Positions 45,774 to 54,996 are shown, counted from the stretch's first letter. The stretch is 64,000 nucleotides of DNA from Pseudonocardia kujensis (GCF_021283305.1 NZ_JAJSOK010000024.1:39653-103652); one strand, 5' to 3'. Notes: generated by a model not told the origin, from the letters alone. Translations and numbers: made by a program.

Positions 45774-46276
45774 ACGCCGCGCTGACCCCGCGCGCCCGGC
45801 TCAGGCTCGCCCAACTCGTCGTCGATCATGGCTGGACCTACGCTGCGGCCGCGAAGAGGTTCATGGTCTCGGCGCGGACCGCGAAGAAGTGGGCCGACCG
45901 CTACCGGGCCGAAGGACCGTCCGGGATGACCGACCGCAGCTTACGGCCACACACCAGCCCGACCAGCACCAGTCCTCGGCTGGTCCGGCGGATCGTGCGA
46001 CTGCGCTGGCGCCACCGGCTGGGCCCGGTCCAGATCGGCGGGCGGCTCGGTTTGGCCGCCTCGACCGTGCACGCGGTCCTGGTGCGCTGCAAGATCAACC
46101 GGCTCTCCCGCATCGACCGGGTCACCGGCGAGCCGTTGCGCCGCTACGAACACCCCCATCCCGGCTCGTTGATCCACGTCGACGTCACCAAGTTCGCCAA
46201 CATCCCCGACGGCGGGGGCTGGCGCTACCTGGGAAGGCAGCAAGGACGCCGGGACCAGGAGGCCACCGCGCGGCGC
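45774..46276 (+). mobile_element. IS481-family element remnant, truncated at both ends
   Basis: The frame from 45782 encodes LTPRARLRLAQLVVDHGWTY, then RFMVSARTAKKWADRYRAEG, SRIDRVTGEPLRRYEHPHPG and LIHVDVTKFANIPDGGGWRY, the N-terminal helix-turn-helix and first catalytic Asp region of IS481 transposases. The 5' end is cut by the IS1380 right end and the 3' half, including the remaining DDE residues, is replaced by an oxidoreductase tail at about 46277. It cannot transpose. Confidence 0.8.
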
Positions 46277-46990
46277 ACCGCGGTCGTCGACGCCGCCGCT
46301 GTCCGGCTGATCCACCCCTCCGCCGACATCGGGCCCGAGGCCTGGTTGCACGCACTCGGCGCGTCCGGGCTGACCGCCGCAGTCGGGATCGACGTCGTCG
46401 CCCGAGTGCAACCCGGGGACGTCGTCTGGGTCTCCGCGGCGGCAGGGTCGGTCGGGCTCGTCGCGGCCCAGCTCGCGCAGGCCCGCGGTGCCCGCGTGAT
46501 CGGGTCGGCAGGCGGCCGGGAGAAGACCGCCTACCTCTACGAGCAGGTGGGGCTCGACGCAGTCCTCGATCACCGCGAAGGCGCCATCGCAGACCAACTC
46601 GCGGGAGCCGCGCCGGACGGTCTCGACGTCTACTGCGACAACGTCGGCGGCGACCACCTCGAGGCCGCGCTCGATCGGTTGAAGGTCGGCGGCCGCGCCG
46701 CCGTCTGCGGGATGATCTCCGGCTACGGCCGGCGGCAGACCGGACCGGCGAACATCGCCAATGCGATCATCCGGCGGCTTCGGCTTGAGGGCTTCCTCGT
46801 CACCGACCACATCGAACGCGCGCCGGCCGTCGAGGTCGAGCTGCGCGAGCTCATGACCAGTGGCCGTCTCCAGGTCCCGTTCACGGCATTCGACGGGATC
46901 GAGCAAGCACCGGCCGCGCTGATGTCGCTGCTCCGCGGCGGCAACCTCGGCAAGACGATCGTGCGCCCGGTGCAACGTTCCACCGGGTGA
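45863..46990 (+). pseudogene. Chimeric ORF: IS481 transposase N-terminus fused to an MDR oxidoreductase C-terminus
   Basis: A continuous 375-codon frame from ATG 45863. Residues 1-138 are IS481 transposase; from about residue 140 (46277) the sequence is the cofactor domain of a zinc-independent medium-chain dehydrogenase of the CurA/YncB type: VWVSAAAGSVGLVAAQLAQA (NADPH-binding AAGxVG), YCDNVGGDHLEAAL and FLVTDHIERAPAVEVELREL. The catalytic N-terminal domain of the dehydrogenase is missing. The fusion is in frame, so a hybrid protein could be made, but neither half is complete and activity is doubtful. Likely produced by insertion followed by deletion. Confidence 0.8.
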
Positions 46991-47027
46991 TCACAGTACT
47001 GAGTCTTCCCGATCCGGCCTGTACTCC

Positions 47028-47073
47028 GAGCACTGGATCACGGGTTGGGGGTTCGAATCCCTTCGGGCGCACA
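47028..47073 (+). pseudogene. tRNA-Arg-like 3' remnant, copy A
   Basis: The 3' portion of a tRNA: part of the anticodon arm (GAGCACTGGATCACGG), an intact T arm (GGGGGTTCGAATCCCT) and an acceptor 3' strand CGGGCGCA. The 5' half is absent and the anticodon arm is shortened, so it is not functional. Tyrosine- and serine-recombinase islands recreate tRNA 3' ends when they integrate, so this is best read as an attachment-site scar. A related copy lies at 53623-53669. Confidence 0.65.
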
Positions 47074-47132
47074 GCAACCAGCCCCGGCCGCACGTGCGTC
47101 CGGGGCTGGAGGCTTTCTGGGCTGTGATGGGG

Positions 47133-48137
47133 TCACAGCGTCGCGGGCAGACCCAGCCACGGCTTGTCGGCGGCGGGGAAGCCGGTGAGCTCGGCGACCC
47201 TCCCGTCGACGATGTGCAGGACGTCGATGGCGAACAGCCGGTACACGGGGTCCTCGGGCGTGCGCAGGTACTCCACGACAGCGGGCATGCGGTTGACCGT
47301 CGTGACCACGCAGCGCCAGTCGTCGTATCCGGGTCCGCCGAACCCGTTCGACACCCACGAGTCCAGGGCGGAGCGTGCGGTGACGAGGACACCGGGATCC
47401 GGAGGCATCGTGAAGCGCAGGTCCTCGCGCATGAGGGACAGCAGCTCGACGAGGTCGTTGCGTTCGTGGGCGTCCACCCACGCCTTCACCGTGGCCCGTT
47501 CGTCGGCGGACAGTTCGCGCGTGGTGGCGGTATGCCAGTCGAGTCGGCGATCGGGCAGTTGCGTGCGCATGGTCTCTCGCGCCCGCTGCAGGGCACTGGT
47601 CACCGAGGCGACGCTGAGTCCGAGCGCGTCGGCGGTCGCTGCTGCAGGCCAGCCGAGGACGTCACGCAGGATCAGTGCTGCTCGTTGGCGCGGCGGCAGG
47701 TGCTGCACGGCGACGATGAACGCCAGCTCGATCGTCTCGCGTGCCACCGCCGTCTCGTGGGGGTCGTCGGGCAGCAGCCGGTCCGGGTAGGGCTGCAGGT
47801 ACCGCACCTCCGAGCCGGTGCCCGGGAGGTCCACCGGGAGCGGCGTGCGATGGGTGCGCTTGTCGAGGAAGTCCAGGCAGGCGTTGGTCGCGATCCGGTA
47901 CAGCCAGGTCCGCAGGGTGGCGCGGCCGTCGAAGGACTCCCGCTTGTTCCAGGCGCGCAGGAACGTCTCCTGCGTGAGGTCCTGTGCGTCCTCGTAGTTC
48001 GCCAGCATGCGGTAGCAGTGCACCTGCAACGCGCGCCGGTGCGGCTCGGTCTGGAGCGCGAACCGCGCGGTGTCGTCGGTGCGGGCGGCCGCGATGAACG
48101 CGGCCTCGTCGGCGCCGTGCAGTCTGGCGTCGGTCAT
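47133..48137 (-). CDS. ECF sigma factor with SnoaL-like C-terminal domain (SigG/SigJ type)
   Basis: A 334-residue protein. Sigma-2 is near residues 20-85 (RRALQVHCYRMLANYEDAQD, TQETFLRAWNKRESF, WLYRIATNACLDFLDKR), and sigma-4 is near 135-195 (LPPRQRAALILRDVLGWPAA, ADALGLSVASVTSALQRARE). A SnoaL/NTF2-like domain of about 130 residues follows, as in SigG- and SigJ-like ECF groups where the tail modulates activity. The ATG at 48137 is preferred because GGGAGGA lies just upstream and overlaps an in-frame GTG at 48155. No anti-sigma factor gene is adjacent. The target promoters are unknown. Confidence 0.9.
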   Translation of the reverse strand: MTDARLHGADEAAFIAAARTDDTARFALQTEPHRRALQVHCYRMLANYEDAQDLTQETFLRAWNKRESFDGRATLRTWLYRIATNACLDFLDKRTHRTPLPVDLPGTGSEVRYLQPYPDRLLPDDPHETAVARETIELAFIVAVQHLPPRQRAALILRDVLGWPAAATADALGLSVASVTSALQRARETMRTQLPDRRLDWHTATTRELSADERATVKAWVDAHERNDLVELLSLMREDLRFTMPPDPGVLVTARSALDSWVSNGFGGPGYDDWRCVVTTVNRMPAVVEYLRTPEDPVYRLFAIDVLHIVDGRVAELTGFPAADKPWLGLPATL

Positions 48138-48787
48138 GGTCGTCGATCCTCCCACCGGGTCGAGGGGCTACCAGAACTGACGACGCGACGGGGGTTTTCT
48201 GATCGGTCCTGCCCCGAGGAGCGCTAGGCGCCGCCCGATGCCTGCTCCGCCTGGCTCAGTGGCGCCACGTGCCGGGGTTGCCTGGGCTAACCCGGCAGGG
48301 CGCCGTGGTGGGGCATGGCTCGGGGCATGAGGTCCGAGTTCTCCCTGCAACGTCAGCTCCGTGAGTGTCATGAGCCGCTCGATCGGTGCTGTTAGAGCGC
48401 TGAGCGACGCACATTGGTTACCTCGTAATGCGTAGGTCTGGGGTTCGACTCCCCAAGGCGGCTCCATTTTCGCAGGTCAGAGGCTTGTGCAGCGATCTTC
48501 GGCTCCGGCCCCCGTTCGTCGTGGCCTCCTTCTGGCTTATGTGCGCTGGTCAGCGCCTGCGGCGTGGCTCCCTCGGTGTGCGTAGCTCATCGTGCTCATG
48601 ACAAGCATGAGTGTGCCGCGGCTGCAGACGGGCGGGCATTTGCGGCTTGGTCAGCCCGCGATCGCCCTCCGACTGCGCTCTGTGGCGAAGGCGCGTTGTC
48701 GATGCCGCACTGCGGGGGTGGGGCCCCCGCCCGGGGGTGAGCCGTCGCCCGTGTGGCCCGGCGGACTTTGGGCTCTGCGTTTCGCCC
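48138..48787. other. Intergenic region holding a tRNA-Thr remnant
   Basis: About 650 bases between two minus-strand genes. It contains the tRNA-Thr-like scar (48424-48482) and its conserved downstream tail to about 48533. A segment at 48247-48262 resembles the acceptor/D-arm start of a tRNA-Thr (CCGCC..GGCTCAGTGG), which might be the displaced 5' half (speculative). I see no protein gene here. Confidence 0.5.
48424..48482 (+). pseudogene. tRNA-Thr(CGU)-like 3' remnant, copy 1
   Basis: Contains CGT of the anticodon, the 3' anticodon stem (AATGCG), an intact T arm (TCTGGGGTTCGACTCCCCA), the acceptor 3' strand AGGCGGCT and an encoded CCA. The 5' half expected directly upstream is degenerate. 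The same block plus about 15 downstream bases (TTCGCAGGTCAGAGG) recurs at 54776-54834 and 58294-58352. The repeat, its orientation and its position between unrelated gene blocks fit an integration-site scar. Confidence 0.7.
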
Positions 48788-49843
48788 CTAAGCGGGCGCT
48801 GGTGTGGCCGCCCTGCGCTTGCCGATCAGGTCGGCGAAAAGCATGAACATGACGGCGATCGCGACGCCGAGGAAGGTGAACAGGATGCGCCGTCCTTCGT
48901 CGCTGAGGTCGGCGGGATGGGGCAGGTCCATGGCGATCAGTACCACCCCCGCCACGGCAGCGGTGTACCAGGTGTAGCTCGCGGCCCGGATCGTCCCGGC
49001 CAGCGCACCGAGAACGACGATCACCACCCCGAGCGCGATCTTGGAGTCGACGGCGAGCAGGAACACCGCAGCGACCACGGCGCCGACGACCGTCCCGGCC
49101 ACCCGCTGGGCGGCCGCCAGGGTGGACTGCTGCAGGCTGGGTTTGAACGCGACCAGGGTGGCCACCGGCATCCAGTCGGCGTTGGGCAGGTGCAGCCCGA
49201 ACGCGATCATCACAGCGATCGACACCGCGACGGCGCGCAGCACCGTGAAGCCGATCACCTGCCGGGTCAGCCGGACCGGCTCGGTGGATCCGGGGATCAG
49301 GTCCTCGGCGGGCTGGCGTTGTGTGGCCCGTCCGCTGGCCAGCCAGACGACGACGGTGCAGGCGACCCAGAGCGCTGCCCCGCTGAGCCAGGCCAGCGCC
49401 TGCGCCCAGGCACCGGTCTGGACGTGGTCGAGGCGGTAGGCGGCCGGGAGCGAGACGGCGATGACGAACCAGACGTTGAGCAGGACCGCGGCCACGAAGG
49501 TGTGCAGGCCGTACTTCACCGCGAGCCCGCCCAGCACGGTGACGATGAGGACGGCGAGGACGATCCACCCCCAGGCGCTGTCGCCGATGCCGAAGCCCAG
49601 CGCGGTCAACAGCGCGCCGGCGGCGGCGACCAGGGCCACCCGCGGAAGCCGGTAGCCATACGTGCCGCCGGGGTCGCTCAGCCCCACGAACAGCGCACCG
49701 AACGACACGCTGAGCCAGAACCTCTCCTGGTGCACCAGGCTGAGGACGATCAGCGGCACCAGCAGACCCGTCGCGACGGCCACGCCGCGGACCACGTTGA
49801 ACTTGCTCGTCTCGAGGCCGAACAACGCCGCGACCCGACTCAT
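48788..49843 (-). CDS. FUSC-family integral membrane protein
   Basis: A 351-residue membrane protein with two clusters of about five hydrophobic helices each, separated by a soluble linker near residues 170-195. WMPVATLVAFKPSLQQSTLA and QRVAGTVVGAVVAAVFLL form the FUSC signature that precedes the second membrane cluster. FUSC proteins such as AaeB are linked to export of aromatic acids; many actinomycete members are uncharacterised. It stands alone, facing away from the next plus-strand genes. The substrate is unknown. Confidence 0.85.
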   Translation of the reverse strand: MSRVAALFGLETSKFNVVRGVAVATGLLVPLIVLSLVHQERFWLSVSFGALFVGLSDPGGTYGYRLPRVALVAAAGALLTALGFGIGDSAWGWIVLAVLIVTVLGGLAVKYGLHTFVAAVLLNVWFVIAVSLPAAYRLDHVQTGAWAQALAWLSGAALWVACTVVVWLASGRATQRQPAEDLIPGSTEPVRLTRQVIGFTVLRAVAVSIAVMIAFGLHLPNADWMPVATLVAFKPSLQQSTLAAAQRVAGTVVGAVVAAVFLLAVDSKIALGVVIVVLGALAGTIRAASYTWYTAAVAGVVLIAMDLPHPADLSDEGRRILFTFLGVAIAVMFMLFADLIGKRRAATPAPA

Positions 49844-50842
49844 GACCGTCCTCCAGCACTACCGCCGCGGATCCGGCTGCTCCGCGGGCGTCCAGGCTAG
49901 GTCGGCCGAACGGCGCCCAAACGGGAGCAAGGCCACCCGACCTCGGAGACGTTCGGCCCTGACCGGACCCGCCCGGAACAGGTTTCGGCCAGCAGAGTTC
50001 GCGGTCGCACGGTTGCCCGGGGAGGGGACCACGCGAACGGCCGTGCCGCTCAGTGGATCAAAACGGGCCCGGACTTCGGGCTCTACGCTTTCGCTGTGAA
50101 CCGGTGGCGCGGCCGACCGCCGGGGTGAGGGCGACCGCGCTGACCCGGTTCCTGGGGAGTTGCGGCCCGAACGCGCGTCTCTACCCAAGGCGAAGTGGTC
50201 GAAACGCGGGATCCCCGCAGACTTGACGCGATCGCCCCAACCTGACCAACGGGACGAAGACGCCGCGGGCCCTGCGCTGCTGAAGACCTGCACGCCCGTT
50301 GTTCCCGCGGGAGGGGAGCCAGGGGGACGACCGCGCCGATGTCCGAATGCCCTTCGGCGACCGCGTCGTACCCCGGAACCTCGAGAGTCGAGAGGAACCC
50401 AGCGCCGCACGCCTACCTCCGCCGCGGCGGGGCAAACACGTGACCGCCGTACGAGCAGGTACGGCGCGGCCGTCCCCGCTGCTCTGGGGGAGTGGAGGGC
50501 GGGGGCGGCGGCCGCGCCGTCGCGGGCTCCATGCACTGGGCGATGGCCCGGACCTGGGAGGTTCGCCAGACGCCGCGTTGGCCGGCCGGTACAGGATTGA
50601 CCAAGAAAGATTCGCGCGGCACGGCGCGGCCGCCTCCGGGGGAGGGAACACCGACGCGGCCGCGCCGTTCAGCGGAGCCCCGGGGGTGCCGGGATTCCCC
50701 GTTCGTGGGGGGCGAGCCAGCCGACCACAATCCCTCGGCCGCTACCTCCACGGCCAGTTTCTCGGCTACGGCCGCTGCGGTTGGCGGTACCGTCGCCCAG
50801 GTACGACGCGCTGTCCTGGGCCCGGGACGAAGGAGGCCGTCG
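49844..50842. other. 1-kb intergenic stretch, no gene seen
   Basis: Very GC-rich sequence between a minus-strand FUSC gene and a plus-strand hypothetical gene. Open frames exist on both strands but contain Arg/Pro-rich, low-complexity translations without domains or good starts. The end holds the AGGAGG site for the next gene. It may contain decayed genes; I recognise none. Confidence 0.5.
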
Positions 50843-51259
50843 ATGAGTCAGCCCCGTCGTAACGAGCGGCGCTTCTACCTTTACCCGCAGCGCCGGGTCG
50901 TCGCGGTCCTCGACGACGACGCAGGCGTCCAGCTCGTGGTCGATGGCCTCGGACAGGCAGGGCTGGACGTGGCGAAGGTGAACGTGCTCAGCGGGCCGGA
51001 GGGAGCGCGCCTGCTGGACCCTGCCGGCACCAGGCACGGGCCGGGCGCGCGGTTCATGCGGTTCCTCCAGCGGGGGGTGTTCGAGGGCGAGGCGCTCCGG
51101 GTCCATGAACGCGCGCTGAACGCCGGACACCACGTGGTCTACGTCCCGGTCCGCAACGACGAGCAGCAGGCGCAGGTCGTGCAGATCCTGCGCTCGGCCG
51201 GTGGATACGCCCTGCTGCGCTTCCGCCGATGGAGCGTCGAGCTGTTGCCGCCTGTCTGA
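50843..51259 (+). CDS. Conserved hypothetical protein, stress-protein-like
   Basis: A 138-residue protein starting at ATG 50843 with AGGAGG six bases upstream. The central region VVAVLDDDAGVQLVVDGLGQ and LDVAKVNVLSGPEGARLLDP resembles the beta-alpha layout of small general-stress (GsiB/17M-like or DUF1269-like) proteins, and YVPVRNDEQQAQVVQILRSA ends in a ferredoxin-like strand-helix. No catalytic motif is present. Codon use is typical, so it is very likely a real gene; function is unknown. Confidence 0.65.
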   Translation: MSQPRRNERRFYLYPQRRVVAVLDDDAGVQLVVDGLGQAGLDVAKVNVLSGPEGARLLDPAGTRHGPGARFMRFLQRGVFEGEALRVHERALNAGHHVVYVPVRNDEQQAQVVQILRSAGGYALLRFRRWSVELLPPV

Positions 51260-51482
51260 CCTACGCTGCCGCCCCTCGGTGCTGGAGCAGCTCCACCTGG
51301 ACCTCGACGGGCTAGCTGGCCGGCCCCGAAACCTGGACATGCAGCAACGACTCGACACAGCAAGTCCAGGGCAGGGAGGGCGCGTGATCCCTCCCGGCTG
51401 TTCTCGGCGGCCGCCTCGGCCCAGGCCGACGGGCCGGCCAGCCGCTTGTCGCCGGTCCGTCCGGAGCCGGAGAATCTGGCGA

Positions 51483-51971
51483 GTGGTCCGGATACGTGAG
51501 TACTACCGCGATGCGAACGCACCAAGAGCGCACGACGTTCTGCCGGCCGCATTCGCGGCGGTCCGCAATCGCGACGGGAAGCTCTTGCTGGTCCGTCGGA
51601 TCGACGACGGCAACTGGGAGCTTCCCGGGGGCCGGATCGAGGTCGGCGAATCCGCCAACGAAGCCGTCGTCCGTGAAGTTGCCGAAGAGTCCGGGATCAC
51701 CATTGAGCTCACCGGATTCGCAGGCGTCTACAGCGACCCCAGTCACGTTTTGGTCGACCCGAATGGTTCCATTCACCAACAGCTGGCCCTGTGTTTCCAC
51801 GCCGTTCCGACAGTGCTGGACGAGGGCAGTAGCCCACGTCCTGACGGCGTCGAAACGAACGCTGCCGCCTGGTGCGCCAATGCCGACATAGCCGATCTCA
51901 CGATGCACCCAGCGATGCGACTACGGATCGACAACGCGGTTGGCGCGCCAGCACAACCCTACTTTGAGTAG
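51483..51971 (+). CDS. NUDIX hydrolase
   Basis: A 162-residue NUDIX protein with a complete Nudix box, GRIEVGESANEAVVREVAEE followed by SGI, preceded by KLLLVRRIDDGNWELPGG. The box binds Mg2+ for hydrolysis of nucleoside-diphosphate-linked substrates; the substrate cannot be predicted. The GTG at 51483 is taken as start because the preceding ~90 residues of the same frame are low-complexity and non-homologous. It is a single-gene unit flanked by an IS256 copy. Confidence 0.8.
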   Translation: MVRIREYYRDANAPRAHDVLPAAFAAVRNRDGKLLLVRRIDDGNWELPGGRIEVGESANEAVVREVAEESGITIELTGFAGVYSDPSHVLVDPNGSIHQQLALCFHAVPTVLDEGSSPRPDGVETNAAAWCANADIADLTMHPAMRLRIDNAVGAPAQPYFE

Positions 51972-52055
51972 CAATTTCTGCCTTCTCGGCTCAAGCCGGT
52001 ATCCCGGCCGGCGGCGCCTCCCGCGGTCGCGTCCCCTCGGGTGGTGTAGCTCGGT

Positions 52056-53359
52056 CCGCGAGGGTCTCTGCGGTTCAGATCATGCCGTGATGAGTTCGGC
52101 GGTGGCTACTTCTGCTGCCGGGGTGGGGGCGAGCAGGGCCATGGTGTGTTCGCTGAGGTAGCGGCGGTCGGTGGTCTGCCATTCGTCGTGGGCTTCGGCG
52201 AGGACGGCGCCGGCGAGGCGGAGCAGGGCTTCGGGGTTGGGGAAGACCCCGACGACGTCGGTGCGGCGTTTGACCTCCTTGTTGAGTCGTTCGAGGGGGT
52301 TGGTGGACCAGATCTTCTTCCAGTGCCCGGGTGGGAAGTCGGCGAAGGCGAGCAGGTCCGGTGCGGCGTCTCGGAGCATGGTCTCGACCTTGGGTGCCTG
52401 TCGGCCGAGCATCCCGGCGATGACGTCGAGCTGGTCGCGGACCATCTCGGCCTTGGGTTGGGCGAAGATCGTGCGGATGGCGGCGGCGACCATCTCTGCG
52501 GAGCCCTTGGGGACCTGGGCGAGGACGTTGCGCAGGAAATGGACCCGGCAGCGTTGCCAGGCCGCGCCGAGCAGGACTGCGGAGATGGCCTGCTTCAAGC
52601 CGGTGTGGGCGTCGGAGACGACCAGCTGAACCCCGCCGAGCCCGCGGGCCTTGAGCGAGCGCAGGAACGCAGTCCAGAAGGCGCCGTCCTCGGAGTCACC
52701 CACGGCGAACCCGAGGACCTCGCGGAACCCTCGGCGCGCACGCCGGTGGCGATCACGACCGCTTGGGACACGACCCGGTGGTTCACCCGCGCTTTGCAGT
52801 AGGTGGCGTCGAGGAAGACGTAGGGGAAGGCCTGCTCGGACAGGTTGCGGTCACGGAACGCGCTCACCTGGGTGTCGAGATCGGCGCAGATCCGAGACAC
52901 CTCTGACTTGGAGATGCCGGTGTCGGCGCCGAGGGCTTTGACCAGGTCGTCGACCTTGCGGGTGGACACGCCGTGCAGGTAGGCCTCCATCACCACTGCG
53001 AACAGGGCCTGGTCTACCCGGCGGCGGCGCTCGAGCAGGCTGGGGAAGAACGAGCCGGTGCGCAGCTTCGGGATCCTCAGCTCCAGGTCCCCGGCGGTGG
53101 TGGTCAGCGTGCGCCGACGGTGCCCGTTGCGCTGGGCGGTACGGGTGTCGGTGCGCTCGTGCAGGGCGGCGCCGATGGTGTCGGTGAGCTCGGCCTCGAT
53201 CAACGCCTGATAGATCGTCTCCGCCGCAGTACGGACACGGTCACCGACATCAGCAGCCTTGAGTGCGTCGAGGACTTCGAGCAGGGCAGACTGGTCCAGG
53301 GCCATCGCGTGGCACCTCTCTACGAGTTCCTTGGCGGGATCACGCAGAGACTCACGCGG
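52056..53359 (-). mobile_element. IS256-family insertion sequence
   Basis: A ~1.3 kb element. The ends contain an inverted repeat (52056-52072 and 53343-53359, 15 of 17 positions match, core GTCTCTGCG), which probably extends some ten bases further outward with lower identity. It encloses one Mutator-type transposase gene on the minus strand. A target-site duplication (8-9 bases in this family) was not recognisable. Confidence 0.75.
52080..53305 (-). pseudogene. IS256-family (Mutator) transposase, frameshifted
   Basis: The 5' part (from ATG 53305) has KADVGDRVRTAAETIYQALI-like helices, RNGHRRRTLTTTAGDLELRI, KLRTGSFFPSLLERRRRVDQ and FPYVFLDATYCKARVNHRVV, where the first catalytic Asp lies. 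The 3' part (to 52080) has VVSDAHTGLKQAI (second Asp), CRVHFLRNVLAQVP and WSTNPLERLNKEVKRRTDVV (catalytic Glu). The two parts are one base out of frame at about 52732, where GCCGAGGGTTC is expected to read GCC-GAN-GGG-TTC. One missing base explains this. Otherwise full length (about 408 codons). Confidence 0.87.
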
Positions 53360-53622
53360 TGGCCCTTCCCACGCGCTCAGCCACGCCGGAAGAACCCCGG
53401 ACTTCCACCACCAGCGGGGACGCGACCCCTCCCGCTGCCTCGGCCGGGCATCGGCTCGTCGTCGGTCCAGCGGTCGAGGCTCCAGCCTGTCGACCCGCTC
53501 CGCCTGCACGACCGCATCTGACTGGTGATCTCCTCGCGGCGCGGGCTCGTCCCCTCCCAGCGCAAGGCTGACGGTGCCGGGTTAACCCGCTGGTCGCCGC
53601 ATGTGTCGGCCGGCGTGCCCCA

Positions 53623-53669
53623 ACTACGGATCAGAACGTTAGGGGTTCGAGACCTTTCCGGCGCACAGC
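53623..53669 (+). pseudogene. tRNA-Arg(ACG)-like 3' remnant, copy B
   Basis: Includes an anticodon loop CTACGGATCAGA typical of tRNA-Arg(ACG), a T arm with GGGGTTCGAGACC (mutated stem) and an acceptor end CCGGCGCA followed by CAGCACA. It shares TTxGGGGTTCGA, CGCACAGCA and overall layout with 47028-47073. The 5' half is missing and the T stem no longer pairs well, so it is a decayed scar rather than a gene. Confidence 0.6.
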
Positions 53670-53699
53670 ACAGAATCGGGAGCTAACCAGCTGTTTTGG

Positions 53700-53960
53700 T
53701 CAGGGCCCGACTCGTTTCAGGGCCTGCGCAGTGGACCGCGATCCACAGTCCGACCTGCGCGGGAGGAGCCGGTCGGGTCTTGCGTCTCTGATGGCCTCCC
53801 TGACCGCCCGTGAGCGTCGAACGGACTCGAGGGCCTTCGCCCGCACCTCCGGCGCTGCTGCCCTCACCGCCTGCGACATCTCGCGAGCGACCTTCGCTTC
53901 GGCGGAGGCAAACCGTGCGATGCGGGCTACTTCCTCCCACTCCGGCCGACTGGGAACCAT
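53700..53960 (-). CDS. Hypothetical small protein
   Basis: An 86-codon minus-strand frame starting MVPSRPEWEEVARIARFASA. The first 60 residues are a charged amphipathic helix pattern with good codon bias; the C-terminus looks random. No family is recognised and the ribosome-binding site is weak. It may be a truncated gene. Confidence 0.25.
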   Translation of the reverse strand: MVPSRPEWEEVARIARFASAEAKVAREMSQAVRAAAPEVRAKALESVRRSRAVREAIRDARPDRLLPRRSDCGSRSTAQALKRVGP

Positions 53961-54198
53961 GTACCGCTGTCTACCCGTTCGAGCCGTTCCGATGCCTCAG
54001 CCGGCCCACTGCTTCCGGCGGCTGGCTGGTCCAGCACGAGACCGTGACACCACGCGACGAGCGCTCTCACCTCCGGTCCGCTCGTGAGTCGAGCGGGCCC
54101 GCGGCGCAGAATCTCGATCGCCGCGTCTTCCGACGGCGCAGCGGCTACCGGGCGCCACCGGCCGGGTCTACCGTTGGAGAGATGACACTGGCCGTCCA

Positions 54199-54603
54199 GT
54201 GACGCCGGGGCGCTACTACGAACAGGTGTCCGATCACGTCGACGACGCCCGCGACTACCTTGCCCGCCGCACGGACGAATTGGCCGAGCGTCGCACCGCC
54301 TTGGCAAACCGCGCCGCCCGGATCCGCGCGCGCCAACCGGTCGCCGGCGACGACCTCGTTGCCGCCGAGCAAGCCGCCGCCGACGGGCTCGCCCACGCCG
54401 TCGCCGCGCACCGCCGCGCAGCCACCCAACACGAGCGCACCGCCTTCGCGCACGACCACTGCGCCGATCTCCTCGACGCACACCAGGTCCCCGACCAGGC
54501 CGCCCGCCATCGTCAGGCGGCCGCTGCCGAACGTGACGCCGCTCAGCTGAGCCGCGCCGAGGCCGACCGCGCGGAACGAGAGGGATCTCCAACCGCGGGG
54601 TAG
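54199..54603 (+). CDS. Hypothetical coiled-coil protein
   Basis: A 134-residue Ala/Arg/Glu-rich protein predicted to be almost entirely helical with heptad-like repeats (YLARRTDELAERRTALANRA, EQAAADGLAHAVAAHRRAA). The GTG at 54199 overlaps the stop of a six-codon ORF (ATG 54182) that has a GGAGAG site, so initiation may be coupled. It resembles small helical proteins common on actinomycete islands, but no family is named. The function is unknown. Confidence 0.5.
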   Translation: MTPGRYYEQVSDHVDDARDYLARRTDELAERRTALANRAARIRARQPVAGDDLVAAEQAAADGLAHAVAAHRRAATQHERTAFAHDHCADLLDAHQVPDQAARHRQAAAAERDAAQLSRAEADRAEREGSPTAG

Positions 54604-54996
54604 GCGAGATCGGGACCATTTGATCTTCGGTGAAACCGGTCTGTAGCTCCGGGCGCGTCCCGGGGAAGGACCAGCGATGGCCGACACGATCGAGCCTTCT
54701 CGACGCCCGCCGTGTCGAGCCTCTGAGCTGCCCTGATGCGACTGGCGCCCATGGATACCCCGAGGACGAGAAATCGCGTAATGCGTAGGTCCGGGGTTCG
54801 ACTCTCCAAGGCGGCTTCATCTTCGCAGGTCAGACTCTTACATGAGGTTTCATTCCTTCGCGGCGTGATCGGCGTGGCCTCCTTCGTCTGCATCGTCGCT
54901 GGTCAGGGCGTCATGACGTGGCCTCCATCGGTATGAGTTCGTCGCCGCCGGCCCGGTGCGGTCCGGTCGCCGCGGAACGTCGGTACCGTTCCGGCC
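54604..54996. other. Intergenic region holding tRNA-Thr remnant copy 2
   Basis: About 390 bases between a coiled-coil gene and the pRiA4b-like gene. Besides the tRNA-Thr scar it contains GCCTCTGAGCTGC (54717-54729), also found upstream of copy 3, and a downstream GGCGTGGCCTCCTTC shared with the tails of copies 1 and 3. No protein gene is seen. Confidence 0.5.
54776..54834 (+). pseudogene. tRNA-Thr-like 3' remnant, copy 2
   Basis: Reads as the 3' anticodon stem (TAATGCG), the T arm (TCCGGGGTTCGACTCTCCA, one stem mismatch), the acceptor strand AGGCGGCT and then TCATCTTCGCAGGTCAGA. Differs from copy 1 at a few positions. The 5' half of the tRNA is absent. It marks the boundary between the 48.5-54.7 kb and 54.9-58.3 kb blocks. 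Confidence 0.65.

Larger units (their letters stand above)
53306..54198. other. Stretch with IS256 right end and tRNA-Arg remnant
   Basis: About 0.9 kb. It holds the IS256 right terminus (to about 53370), a tRNA-Arg-like scar (53623-53669) and a possible small minus-strand ORF (53700-53960). The remainder shows no gene I can support. Confidence 0.5.

Noticed and set aside
49859..50651. Overlapping open frames on both strands before the stress-like protein gene
   Set aside because: Translations are Arg/Gly/Pro-rich and mutually antisense, as expected for random very GC-rich DNA.
51201..51482. N-terminal extension of the NUDIX protein
   Set aside because: The extra ~90 residues are Cys/Arg/Pro-rich, unlike any NUDIX family member, and the GTG at 51483 gives a normal-length enzyme.
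44879..52732. Programmed translational frameshifting in the IS1380 and IS256 transposases
   Set aside because: Neither family is known to need frameshifting, and no slippery heptamer with downstream structure is evident. Single-base deletion is simpler.
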